NCBI GenBank assembly: GCA_018698975.1 | Contig: JABIPQ010000101.1 | Coordinates: 1-38,696 of the forward strand | From: Gammaproteobacteria bacterium | Lineage (GTDB): Bacteria > Pseudomonadota > Gammaproteobacteria > Pseudomonadales > Pseudohongiellaceae | DNA: 38,696 nucleotides | Direction: 5' to 3' | Shown here: positions 7,926-15,093 of the stretch, in pieces | Position numbering within the stretch: position 1 is the stretch's first letter | Layout: every line of letters starts with the position of its first letter | Translations under genes and position numbers: made by a program | The notes under the pieces: model-generated | What the model was told of the DNA's origin: nothing | Seen by the model: the letters and a program-made list of their open reading frames with translations, nothing else | The model's database searches: none

Positions 7926-9596
7926 GTGAACAGATACAACCACAGCAAGTACAAGGCATTCACTCCTGTTGCCTTGACCGACCGTACCTGGCCGGACAAG
8001 GTAATCACCCAGGCACCTACCTGGTGTAGCGTGGATCTGCGTGACGGCAATCAAGCTCTGATCGAGCCCATGTCAGTTGCACAGAAACGGAAGATGTATG
8101 CCCTGCTGGTTGATGTGGGGTTTAAGGAAATAGAAATTGGCTTTCCTGCCGCCTCCCAGCCTGACTACGATTTTGTACGCTGGCTGATCGAGGAGGACAT
8201 GATTCCTGAAGACGTGACCATCCAGGTGCTGACTCAGGCCAGACCTCAATTAATCGAGCGCACCTATGAAGCCTTGAAAGGGGCAAAGCAGGCCATTATC
8301 CATATGTACAATTCCACCTCGACTGTACAGCGCGATCAGGTGTTCAAACTGGACAAGGCCGGCATCATTGATATTGCAGTGAATGGCGCCAGAAGTGTTT
8401 TGGAATGCGCTCAAAAGGCACCGGAGACTGACTGGTCTTTCCAGTATTCACCAGAAAGCTTCACTGGCACTGAAATGAAATTTGCCGTTGAGGTTTGCGA
8501 TGCCGTCAATGAAGTGTGGCAGCCTACTCCTGAACGCAAAGTGATCATCAACCTGCCTTCAACAGTCGAAATGGCGACACCTAATATCTATGCAGATCAG
8601 ATCGAGTGGTTCTGCCGTCATGTAAAAAATCGCGACTCCATCATCCTCAGCCTGCATACCCATAATGACCGAGGCTGCGGTGTGGCCGCCTCTGAACTTG
8701 GACTGATGGCTGGCGCTGACCGGGTAGAAGGTACCTTGATGGGTAATGGCGAGCGTACCGGTAATCTGGATATCATGGTGATGGGCATGAATATGTACAG
8801 CCAGGGGGTAGACCCAAAACTTGATTTCAGCGACATGGATCAAATTATTTCTGTGGTGAAGGAGTGCACACAAATTGATGTTCATCCGCGCCACCCCTAC
8901 GCGGGAAGCCTGGTTTTTACAGCATTTTCTGGCAGCCATCAGGATGCCATTAAAAAATGTCTGGATATCTACAAGGAAGGAGACACCTGGGATATTGCCT
9001 ATCTGCCTATTGACCCTAGAGACGTAGGGCAGACTTATCAGGATGTGATCCGGGTAAACAGTCAGTCAGGAAAAGGTGGTGTCGCCTATGTCATGGAGTC
9101 CAAGTATGGCTTTCAGTTGCCACGCTGGTTGCAGATTGAATTCAGCCGCGTGGTCCAGCAAGCAGCCGAAGAATCCGGTCAGGAAATTGCACCGGATCAG
9201 ATCTGGGAATTGTTTCAACAGCAATACCTCAATCCGCCCTCGCCCTTGCTGTTAAAAAGCTTCTCCATTGAAAAAGCCGAACATGAAACCATTTCTGGTG
9301 TGATTGAACTTGATGGCGAGTCCTTTGAAATCAAGGGAGAAGGTTCCGGTATGCTGGAAGGTTTTGTAGATGCCATGGAAAGCACCTTCGACATGAGCCT
9401 GCAAATACTCGAGTATGGCGAACATGCGCTCAGCCAAAGCGCCAATGCCGATGCTGTAACTTATCTGCAAGTGAAGTACGAAGGCATGCGCTTTACTGGA
9501 ATAGCGATTGATGAAGATATCGTCACCTCTTCAGTCAATGCCTTGCTCAATGCTGTCAGCCAGGTACTTCATACACGTCGGCAGGACGCAGCCTGA
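7926..9596 (+). CDS. leuA: 2-isopropylmalate synthase
   Basis: First committed step of leucine synthesis: acetyl-CoA plus 2-oxoisovalerate gives 2-isopropylmalate. The 556-residue protein belongs to the longer LeuA form (RTWPDK near residue 20, DLRDGNQALIEPMS at 37-50). Catalytic TIM-barrel features visible are the metal-binding DLRDGNQ and HTHNDRG (244-250), plus the GADRVEGTLMGNGERTGN block. After a linker, residues ~430-556 form the C-terminal LeuA regulatory domain responsible for leucine feedback inhibition. Start codon is GTG (7926-7928) preceded by AGAGGT at a good distance; no in-frame ATG fits better. No leader peptide with leucine run is visible upstream; regulation by the divergent Lrp-type protein is more likely. 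Confidence 0.96.
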   Translation: MNRYNHSKYKAFTPVALTDRTWPDKVITQAPTWCSVDLRDGNQALIEPMSVAQKRKMYALLVDVGFKEIEIGFPAASQPDYDFVRWLIEEDMIPEDVTIQVLTQARPQLIERTYEALKGAKQAIIHMYNSTSTVQRDQVFKLDKAGIIDIAVNGARSVLECAQKAPETDWSFQYSPESFTGTEMKFAVEVCDAVNEVWQPTPERKVIINLPSTVEMATPNIYADQIEWFCRHVKNRDSIILSLHTHNDRGCGVAASELGLMAGADRVEGTLMGNGERTGNLDIMVMGMNMYSQGVDPKLDFSDMDQIISVVKECTQIDVHPRHPYAGSLVFTAFSGSHQDAIKKCLDIYKEGDTWDIAYLPIDPRDVGQTYQDVIRVNSQSGKGGVAYVMESKYGFQLPRWLQIEFSRVVQQAAEESGQEIAPDQIWELFQQQYLNPPSPLLLKSFSIEKAEHETISGVIELDGESFEIKGEGSGMLEGFVDAMESTFDMSLQILEYGEHALSQSANADAVTYLQVKYEGMRFTGIAIDEDIVTSSVNALLNAVSQVLHTRRQDAA

Positions 9597-10127
9597 TACT
9601 GTTTTGTTAATGCATTGGTCCTGCCTTGGTCCTGCATTGCTAAAATACAGTCGCAAAATATAGCGGGACAATAACAGCATGAGTATTTGTCATCATACCC
9701 TTTGCAGTTGAATACCTGTCCGGACCTAACCCTACGTTCTTGATTTTTACCGGGTGCAGTAGCGGTGAGCGTTTAATTTATTTCAGCAAGCCTTACCGCT
9801 TCCTGATAAATTAATCCTTTAAACTGAAAATAACTCCGTTAGTTTGCTGCATTTTATTGAGCAACATTTCCCTTTCGCATACTATTCACCACGGCATTCG
9901 TAACGACACTCGCCACCAGATCATTGAGTGATCAATTTATGCAGAGCGCTGACAAGGTGAGCTACAAAATCTCCATACCTGGAACATGACATCAACTATG
10001 GATTTGCCAATCAGGATGCAATCAACCGTTTCAAATTCCGGTATAGGCTTAGCCATTTTTTTTAATAAAATTCCCACATTTGTGAATTTATGCTCAATTT
10101 TTTCGTCATCTAACTCCACTTCAATGA
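9597..10127. other. Long intergenic region after leuA
   Basis: No gene I can support. It contains a 10-bp direct repeat TTGGTCCTGC twice with a one-base gap (9615-9635) shortly after the leuA stop, and a small inverted repeat GATCA-ttgag-TGATC near 9919-9933. A 60-codon open frame on the minus strand (9937-10119) has no recognisable domain and no clear ribosome site. No hairpin with a T-tract is visible after leuA. Confidence 0.5.
9615..9635. repeat. 11-bp tandem direct repeat downstream of leuA
   Basis: TTGGTCCTGC at 9615-9624 is repeated exactly at 9626-9635 with one base between, making an 11-bp tandem duplication followed by ATTGC. It is outside coding sequence and unlike the heptamer arrays found elsewhere in the window. 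Confidence 0.7.
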
Positions 10128-10373
10128 TTGAAGTCGTTTAATTGTATGGAAGATGCAAAAGCTGACAAATATTTATTAATCCAATTGCTGGAAACGCCTA
10201 TGCCCTTTGGTAAATATCAGGGCAAGATGATTATAGATCTCCCTGAAGCTTATCTTCTCTGGTTTCAAAGAAAAGGTTTTCCAAATGGAGAAATTGGGAA
10301 ATTACTGCAATTGGCCCTCGAAATTGAGATAAGTGGCAGCACTGAACTGGTTAAATCTTTAAGAAATGCCTGA
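10128..10373 (+). CDS. DUF3820 family protein
   Basis: Short cytosolic protein of the DUF3820 family, seen in many gammaproteobacteria; its biochemical role is not established. The signature is clear: MPFGKYQGKMIIDLPEAYLLWFQRKG then FPNGEIGKLLQLALEIEI (cores MPFGKYQGK and YLLWFQRKGFP). The longest frame starts with TTG at 10128 (81 residues), but the family usually begins near the ATG at 10146, giving 75 residues; neither has a strong ribosome site. Its last codons overlap the ATG of the next gene by 8 bp, so the two are probably translated together. Confidence 0.82.
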   Translation: MKSFNCMEDAKADKYLLIQLLETPMPFGKYQGKMIIDLPEAYLLWFQRKGFPNGEIGKLLQLALEIEISGSTELVKSLRNA

Positions 10374-11076
10374 TATTTGCAAATTAAATCCCACATTCCC
10401 CTTCAATTTTGAGATTATTCGCTCAAAACGCAAATCTTTGGTCATTTATGTAAAAAGTGGGAATGTAGAGGTAAGATCACCGCGATATGCCTCTACAAAG
10501 TGGATTCATGAGTTTGTTTTAGACAAAAAAGACTGGATTCTCACTGAGCTTGATCGACAAAAACGTCATTTCCGACAACGACTGGTTATTGCCGAAGGCC
10601 GCGAAATTACGTTTCTGGGAAAGCCTCGAACAATTGTTGTACTGATCAGTCCACAGCAGGAAGTTAGAGTTACGCGCGATTTTCTTTTCATTTATACACG
10701 CAAGAACACTCTCGAGCGCCTTGAAAAACTGTTTAACAGCTGGCTCAAAGATAAAGCCCGTGAATATATGACAGTGGAGTCCTATAAGGTTGCCAGACAA
10801 TTAGGTGTTCACCACAAACTCAAGGAAGTAGTATTTCGAAAAACAAAAACAAAGTGGGGCCACTGCTGCCAGAATGGCACAATCCAGTACAACTGGCTGA
10901 CCATGATGGCACCGCGTGAAGTCATCAACTATCTGATAGTGCATGAATGCAGTCATTTACGGCATATGAACCATTCAAAGAAGTTCTGGGATACCGTTGC
11001 AAGTGTCTGTCCTGAATTTCAGGAGTTGCGAAACTGGCTTGCAGAAAATGGCCACCGATTCTGGAGCCGACAGTAA
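10366..11076 (+). CDS. YgjP-like zinc metallopeptidase (DUF45 / M48-related)
   Basis: Predicted zinc-dependent peptidase of the YgjP/DUF45 group. The catalytic helix is HECSHLRHMNHSKKFW, with H193 and H197 plus E194 forming HExxH and H203 as likely third zinc ligand. Just before it lies the family block RKTKTKWGHCCQNGTIQYNW (residues 158-177). The N-terminal half (20-110) is a beta-rich region typical of the family (RSKRKSLVIYVKSGNVEVRSP core). 236 residues, full length. The ATG at 10366 lies inside the DUF3820 gene end (8-bp overlap). No signal peptide: cytoplasmic. The substrate is unknown. Confidence 0.9.
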   Translation: MPDICKLNPTFPFNFEIIRSKRKSLVIYVKSGNVEVRSPRYASTKWIHEFVLDKKDWILTELDRQKRHFRQRLVIAEGREITFLGKPRTIVVLISPQQEVRVTRDFLFIYTRKNTLERLEKLFNSWLKDKAREYMTVESYKVARQLGVHHKLKEVVFRKTKTKWGHCCQNGTIQYNWLTMMAPREVINYLIVHECSHLRHMNHSKKFWDTVASVCPEFQELRNWLAENGHRFWSRQ

Positions 11077-11135
11077 GGCTTAAAAGGTAAATGCTGGTTG
11101 ATAAGACAACTATCACGCAAATTTTCAGTCAATTT

Positions 11136-11828
11136 TTAAAGGCATTTTTCAAACAACAGATCCCAGACGCCATGCCCCAGTCGGCGACCTCTACGTTCAA
11201 ACTTGGTTTCTGCCCTTTCATCCTGCCCTGCAAACTGTCCTTCACCAGCAATATTTTTATACGAGGATGACGCGGACATAACTTCCATCATTTGCTCTGC
11301 ATAATTTTCCCAGTCTGTTGCCAGATGCAAAATACCCCCTTCACGCATTTTTCCTGCCAGGGACTCAACAAATGGCGCTTGAATCAGACGACGTTTGTTA
11401 TGCCGCTTTTTATGCCATGGATCGGGGAAAAAAATCTGTATTCGATCAATGTCATTATTTGAAAAACAGTTATCCAGTATTTCTGTAGCATCGCCCTGCA
11501 TAACACGCAGGTTGTGCAGACCTTGCGCCTTAATGTCGCGTAAAATTGTCCCTATTCCCGGCGGATGAACATCAACGCCAATATAATCTCGATCCGGGTA
11601 CTGTCCCGCCATTGCCACAAGAGAGTCACCCATGCCAAATCCGATTTCAAACACCAGCTCTGCGCGACGGCCAAAAACTTCTTCCCGCTTGATAAGTCCC
11701 TGGTTCTGGTCGATACCATATTCAGGCCACAAGTTTTCAATGGCGTCCTGCTGTGAACCAGTCAAACGCCCGCCCCTGACGACATAACTGCGCATTGGCC
11801 GATGTTTGGTATTTTCGCTTTCAGCCAT
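11136..11828 (-). CDS. trmB: tRNA (guanine-N7-)-methyltransferase
   Basis: Methylates N7 of G46 in the tRNA variable loop with SAM. The 230-residue product has motif I LVFEIGFGMGDSL (58-70), the second motif YIGVDVHPPGIG, and the family hallmark FFPDPWHKKRHNKRR (133-147). The C-terminal TKFERRGRRLGHGVWDL is also diagnostic. It starts 2 bp after the stop of the DUF423 gene, so it is the distal gene of a two-gene unit. It converges on the ygjP-like gene, with 59 bp between them. Confidence 0.96.
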   Translation of the reverse strand: MAESENTKHRPMRSYVVRGGRLTGSQQDAIENLWPEYGIDQNQGLIKREEVFGRRAELVFEIGFGMGDSLVAMAGQYPDRDYIGVDVHPPGIGTILRDIKAQGLHNLRVMQGDATEILDNCFSNNDIDRIQIFFPDPWHKKRHNKRRLIQAPFVESLAGKMREGGILHLATDWENYAEQMMEVMSASSSYKNIAGEGQFAGQDERAETKFERRGRRLGHGVWDLLFEKCL

Positions 11829-11830
11829 GA

Positions 11831-12244
11831 TTACCCATCTTCCTTTTTATCTTTTATTTCTTGAATGCCAGCTTCTCCGCAATTTAACAAGGCAATAAAC
11901 AGGCATATCCAGCCAGCAAGGAAGGCGACCCCTCCTATTGGAGTAATCATACCCAAGGTGCTCACCCCTGATATGGTGAACAGATACAAACTGCCGGAAA
12001 AAATGACTATGCCTGCCAGAAATAATTTAGCGCTACGCACGAGTAATGCTTTGCCGGGATCATTCAGACTGAGGAGCCCGACACCAAACAAGGCTAATGT
12101 ATGAAACATGTGATACTGAACTCCGGTATTCCATGTTTCCAATCTTTCAGGGCCAACCATATTTTCCAGGCCGTGCGCTCCGAAAGCCCCTAGCAATACC
12201 ACCAGAAAGCCATTTACTGCAGTTACTCTCAAAACAAGATTCAT
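11831..12244 (-). CDS. DUF423 (YgdD-type) small inner-membrane protein
   Basis: Four predicted transmembrane helices in 137 residues, with the family motif LLGAFGAHGLE (residues 17-27) in the first helix region. E. coli YgdD is the best-known relative; its function is unresolved. The C-terminal tail EIKDKKEDG is charged and should face the cytoplasm. It lies 2 bp before trmB, so coupling is likely. Upstream the rpoH terminator separates it from rpoH, so it needs its own promoter in 12245-12309. Confidence 0.9.
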   Translation of the reverse strand: MNLVLRVTAVNGFLVVLLGAFGAHGLENMVGPERLETWNTGVQYHMFHTLALFGVGLLSLNDPGKALLVRSAKLFLAGIVIFSGSLYLFTISGVSTLGMITPIGGVAFLAGWICLFIALLNCGEAGIQEIKDKKEDG

Positions 12245-12309
12245 AATTATGTATTTCGTTGCATTGTCACAAACAGAAAACGCGGGTAAATATAAAGTTC
12301 AAGACATAA

Positions 12310-12335
12310 AAAAGCCGCCAGATCTGGCGGCTTTT
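12310..12335 (-). terminator. rpoH: rpoH factor-independent terminator
   Basis: A perfect 26-bp palindrome: AAAA-GCCGCCAGA-TCTGGCGGC-TTTT. On the minus strand the GC-rich stem is followed by a run of six T. It lies 16 bp after the rpoH stop and ahead of the DUF423 gene, so it should end rpoH transcripts; symmetry would allow it to work in both directions. Confidence 0.9.
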
Positions 12336-12351
12336 ATTCACTGGTCAATTT

Positions 12352-13317
12352 TCAGGCTTCCAGGATGGCCTTGACCTTGTTCATGGCATTTTTTTCCAGT
12401 TGGCGAATACGCTCTGCTGATATGCCATATTCATCAGCCAACTCATGCAATGTTTCTTTATCATCACTCAACCAGCGCCTGTTCAGAATATCCCGGCTTC
12501 TGTCATCGAGGTTTTCCAGAGCAACATATAGGTGATCTGTTGATGATTTCTCAAAATCTGAATCTTCTACCGTGCGGGCCGGGTCAAAACGGGTATCTTC
12601 CAGGTACTGAGCAGGAGCTTGATAAGCCTCTTCGTCATCAGCATCAGCAGCGCCGTCGAACGAAGCATCATAAGCGCCCATGCGCCCTTCCATCTGCATA
12701 ACCGTTTTGGCTTCTACGCCCAGATCCGCAGCAACGGCTTCCGCCTCTGCCTGACTCAACCAGCCCAGACGTTTCTTGGAACTACGCAGATTGAAGAATA
12801 ATTTACGCTGAGCCTTGGTGGTAGCTACTTTAACAATACGCCAGTTGCGCAGGATGAATTCGTGCATCTCTGCCTTGATCCAGTGAACCGCAAAGGAAAC
12901 CAGACGGACACCCACTTCAGGGTTAAAACGTTTCACCGCCTTCATCAAACCCACATTGCCTTCCTGTATCAGGTCTGCTTCAGAAAGACCGTAACCTGAG
13001 TAGGACTTCGCCATGTGAACCACAAACCTTAAGTGAGCAAGCACTAACTTACGCGCTGCATCAAGGTTATCCTCATAGTAATACTGATTGGCAAGCTCAT
13101 GCTCTTCTTCAGCAGTGAGCACAGCAATGCCATTGACGGCGGTGATATAGGCGTTAAGGTCACGGCCCGGTACCATCGTGTCAATTATTTGCAGATCTTT
13201 ACCTGCATTGTCAGTACTCTTATTATCAGTACTTCTATAAATAGTCATAAGACCAGTATTGCTCTCGTTAATTTTACTTACTTGTTTGTTTAACTCTTTT
13301 TTCACTATAGCGTTCAT
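12352..13317 (-). CDS. rpoH: RNA polymerase heat-shock sigma factor (sigma-32)
   Basis: Directs RNA polymerase to heat-shock promoters. The 321-residue product has region 2 ([19 protein letters not shown] around 115-133, then [20 protein letters not shown]), the sigma-32-specific RpoH box QRKLFFNLR (170-178), and region 4 with the [23 protein letters not shown]. It is about 38 residues longer at the N-terminus than E. coli RpoH, including a doubled STDNKSTDN stretch. The upstream ATG at 13317 has TAAGG five bases before it, whereas the internal Met codons at residues 24 and 48 lack a good site, so I keep the long form. The untranslated leader is long and AT-rich; a TATAAT lies on this strand at 13455-13450, without a good -35. 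Confidence 0.95.
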   Translation of the reverse strand: MNAIVKKELNKQVSKINESNTGLMTIYRSTDNKSTDNAGKDLQIIDTMVPGRDLNAYITAVNGIAVLTAEEEHELANQYYYEDNLDAARKLVLAHLRFVVHMAKSYSGYGLSEADLIQEGNVGLMKAVKRFNPEVGVRLVSFAVHWIKAEMHEFILRNWRIVKVATTKAQRKLFFNLRSSKKRLGWLSQAEAEAVAADLGVEAKTVMQMEGRMGAYDASFDGAADADDEEAYQAPAQYLEDTRFDPARTVEDSDFEKSSTDHLYVALENLDDRSRDILNRRWLSDDKETLHELADEYGISAERIRQLEKNAMNKVKAILEA

Positions 13318-13594
13318 ATATACCTTACTTTACGCCGTAGCTGGCGGAGTCTATCACTTATAGCGTTAGACAGCCAAGTATTGAAAATATTCTGTATTTA
13401 TCAAAAAAACCTTGTTTTTCAATAAATTTCGCAATTTATCTAACTAATCATTATACCTCTATCCAATATAGGTCTGCTTTGACCTAATTCAAGGTTAAGA
13501 TCTGTATTTATCAATGAGCCTTCAAGCAGATCTTCAATTTTGTGGAGCCTGTGGTTACCATGCATTTTCCATTTCAGCGACTCCGGAGCTCCAG
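13318..13594. promoter_or_regulatory. rpoH upstream control region
   Basis: AT-rich spacer between rpoH (minus) and the small plus-strand ORF. On the minus strand there is a perfect TATAAT (13455-13450) without a consensus -35, and AGAATAT-N15-GTCTAA nearer the gene, which loosely resembles a sigma-E promoter such as the one that feeds E. coli rpoH (4 of 7 at the -35). GGTC-tgcttt-GACC near 13471-13484 is a small dyad. None of these can be called with confidence. Confidence 0.25.
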
Positions 13595-13663
13595 ATGCCC
13601 TGCATTAAACCCCTTATCCTGCTTGGCACCAGCCTGTTTGTGGCAGGGTGCGCCTACCATTGA
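13595..13663 (+). CDS. Possible 22-residue lipoprotein (signal peptide plus four residues)
   Basis: The frame MPCIKPLILLGTSLFVAGC followed by AYH and a TGA is almost only a lipoprotein signal: a Lys in the n-region, a hydrophobic stretch and a lipobox VAGC with Cys19. GGAG lies six bases before the ATG. The mature product would be Cys-Ala-Tyr-His. It may be a real micro-lipoprotein, the decayed start of a longer lipoprotein gene, or chance. After the stop no continuation in any frame resembles a lipoprotein body. It is 42 bp before the nitroreductase gene on the same strand. Confidence 0.4.
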   Translation: MPCIKPLILLGTSLFVAGCAYH

Positions 13664-13705
13664 AAGAGTTATCTTTACTAACGAATAATAATTTAAGGAC
13701 CCAGC

Positions 13706-14305
13706 ATGATTAATAAAGCAATTGATGTTTCCGCACCCGTTCACGAACTCATTAGCAGTCGTTGGAGCGGCGTATCTTATGATCCCGCAAAGATGGTAGA
13801 TGATGCCGACCTGCGTGCTATGGCAGAAGCGGCACGTTGGGCACCCTCCTGTTTTGGAGACCAGCCCTGGCGTGTAATTTTCTGTAGTAAATCTTCTGAT
13901 TCCGAAGCCTGGCAACAAGCTTATTCGTGCCTTGCAGAAGGTAATCAGCCCTGGTGCCAACATGCACCCGTACTGGCAATCATTTGTGCCGACACGCTGT
14001 TTTCACAAACTGATGAAGAAAACGCCTGGGGCGCATACGATACCGGCGCGGCGGCTATCAGCATCTGTCTGCAAGCCAGCTCTCTGGGTCTGATGACTCA
14101 TCAGATGGCAGGATTTAGTCCGGATCTGGCCAGGGAGACTTTTACTATTCCAGCGCGTTACCAGCCAATGGCCATGATGACCATTGGTTATCAATGTGCT
14201 GAAGCAGATATCCCGGAAGCGTTGAGAGGCAGAGAGCTGGCTCCAAGAAAACGTAATCCATTAGCTGAACATTTTTTCCTGAGCGGCTGGGGGAAGGGGA
14301 TTTAG
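13706..14305 (+). CDS. Nitroreductase-family FMN oxidoreductase
   Basis: NAD(P)H-dependent flavoenzyme of the nitroreductase superfamily; natural substrate unknown. The 199-residue protein has the N-terminal FMN-phosphate region SSRWSGVSYDP (17-27; the usual RRSxRxF is modified), AARWAPSCFGDQPWRVIF, typical for the isoalloxazine contacts, a central AWGAYDTGAAAISICLQA helix at the dimer interface, and LGLMTHQMAGF followed by PMAMMTIGY near the C-terminus. AAGGAC precedes the ATG at a good spacing. A heptamer pair starts exactly at its stop codon, followed by a hairpin, a REP-like element and a two-sided terminator. Confidence 0.9.
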   Translation: MINKAIDVSAPVHELISSRWSGVSYDPAKMVDDADLRAMAEAARWAPSCFGDQPWRVIFCSKSSDSEAWQQAYSCLAEGNQPWCQHAPVLAIICADTLFSQTDEENAWGAYDTGAAAISICLQASSLGLMTHQMAGFSPDLARETFTIPARYQPMAMMTIGYQCAEADIPEALRGRELAPRKRNPLAEHFFLSGWGKGI

Positions 14306-14317
14306 TCGCAAGTCGCA
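14304..14317. repeat. Heptamer repeat, two units (AGTCGCA)
   Basis: AGTCGCA twice in tandem, then AGC. Read on the other strand the unit is TGCGACT, a rotation of ACTTGCG with one base changed in the overlap; it is the same family as the large array at 24115-24233. The first unit begins on the A of the nitroreductase TAG stop. Confidence 0.55.
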
Positions 14318-14320
14318 AGC

Positions 14321-14339
14321 AGGCGTCTTGCAGACGCCT
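14321..14339. repeat. Small perfect inverted repeat next to REP-like element
   Basis: AGGCGTC-ttgca-GACGCCT. It touches the REP-like palindrome that starts at 14341. Two neighbouring hairpins of this kind resemble the paired layout of bacterial REP doublets, but the two sequences are unrelated. Confidence 0.55.
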
Positions 14340-14340
14340 T

Positions 14341-14370
14341 GTCGGATTGCGCTTCGCTTATCCGACCTAC
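14341..14370 (-). repeat. REP-like palindrome, copy A
   Basis: Read on the minus strand: GTAG, then GTCGGA, then an internal TAAGCGAAGCGCAA, then TCCGAC. The outer arms pair perfectly and an inner GCG/CGC adds a second stem with a small bulge. It is the same length (30 bp) and layout as copies at 17626-17655 and 24085-24114. The GTAG foot is the tetranucleotide type recognised by RAYT proteins, and a RAYT homologue lies at 3785-4750. Confidence 0.75.
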
Positions 14371-14406
14371 ACTACGCCCTTCTATACCTCTGGGTTGGGG
14401 CTTATT

Positions 14407-14433
14407 CCTTGTAACTTGTAACTTGTAACTGTA
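14407..14433. repeat. Heptamer repeat, four units (CCTTGTA/ACTTGTA)
   Basis: CCTTGTA, ACTTGTA, ACTTGTA, and a shortened ACTGTA in tandem, directly before the A-run of the terminator. The unit is identical to the central part of the array at 24150-24205. Confidence 0.75.
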
Positions 14434-14435
14434 AA

Positions 14436-14464
14436 AAAAAGGCCAGCTCCAAGCTGGCCTTTTT
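14436..14464. terminator. Bidirectional terminator between convergent genes
   Basis: AAAAA-GGCCAGCT-cca-AGCTGGCC-TTTTT: an eight-pair GC-rich stem, three-base loop and T-runs on both strands. It ends transcripts of the nitroreductase gene (plus) and of the monohaem lipoprotein gene (minus). Confidence 0.9.
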
Positions 14465-14479
14465 CAACATCTTTAGTCT

Positions 14480-14908
14480 TCAATAATAATATTCCGTATA
14501 TCCCGACAACAGGCTGTAGCGGGAATTCAGGAAGGCAACGATATCAACCAACTCTGTGACCAGCATATCTTCCTTTAAATACATGGGAGAGCTGCTTGTT
14601 CGCCTGCGCACTTCTCTTGGCAGCTGGTCCAGATAATTATCTGACAGCACATGGTCTGGATTAATAATAGAGGTCACCAGATCACCGTATGTTTTAGCAA
14701 AATAAAGATCTCCACCCAACACCACCGTGACCGGGCGCGGACCTGAAAAAGCAGGTAACGCTACGCCATTTACTTCGTGACACTGGTTGCACTCCAGCTT
14801 TAGAAATGCCTCCTGACCCCTTTGAATATCTCCGCTAAGTATGGGAAAGCGAAAACTTCCTACCTGATCCGGATATGTCCGGCAGCTACTTAGCAATACA
14901 AGCAACAT
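14480..14908 (-). CDS. Monohaem c-type cytochrome lipoprotein, with in-frame TGA just upstream
   Basis: One haem-binding site CNQCH at residues 40-44 in a 142-residue protein; the likely axial methionine is M109 or M115 in the tail. The frame as given starts MLLVLLSSC, only eight residues before a lipobox-like cysteine and with no Shine-Dalgarno. Upstream in the same frame the DNA reads GTG AGG AAG AAC TGA, then codons for FFSSAAL, then this ATG; AAGAGGTG lies seven bases before that GTG (14944-14942). Without the TGA (14932-14930) the N-terminus would be MRKN-x-FFSSAALMLLVLLSSC, a normal lipoprotein signal. So the gene is either interrupted, recoded or carries a sequence error. The terminator at 14436-14464 follows it. 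Confidence 0.65.
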   Translation of the reverse strand: MLLVLLSSCRTYPDQVGSFRFPILSGDIQRGQEAFLKLECNQCHEVNGVALPAFSGPRPVTVVLGGDLYFAKTYGDLVTSIINPDHVLSDNYLDQLPREVRRRTSSSPMYLKEDMLVTELVDIVAFLNSRYSLLSGYTEYYY

Positions 14909-15093
14909 TAATGCTGCGGAACTAAAAAATCAGTTCTTCCTCACGATAATCACCTCTTAAATTAAAAAATACCTGATAGCGATCCTGCTACCATGCCCAA
15001 CTATATCGTAAGGGGATTACAGAGAACACTATTTGACTTAAGTCATTTAATTAATCAGTTTATCCAAGCCGCACTGATTAAATAAGCAATTTT

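Noticed and set aside
9937-10119. 60-codon minus-strand ORF upstream of the DUF3820 gene
   Set aside because: No domain, no convincing ribosome site, composition not gene-like; may still be a small unknown gene.
14930-14932. Alternative genetic code with TGA as Trp
   Set aside because: leuA, the ABC ATPase gene, waaF and others end in TGA at the expected family lengths.
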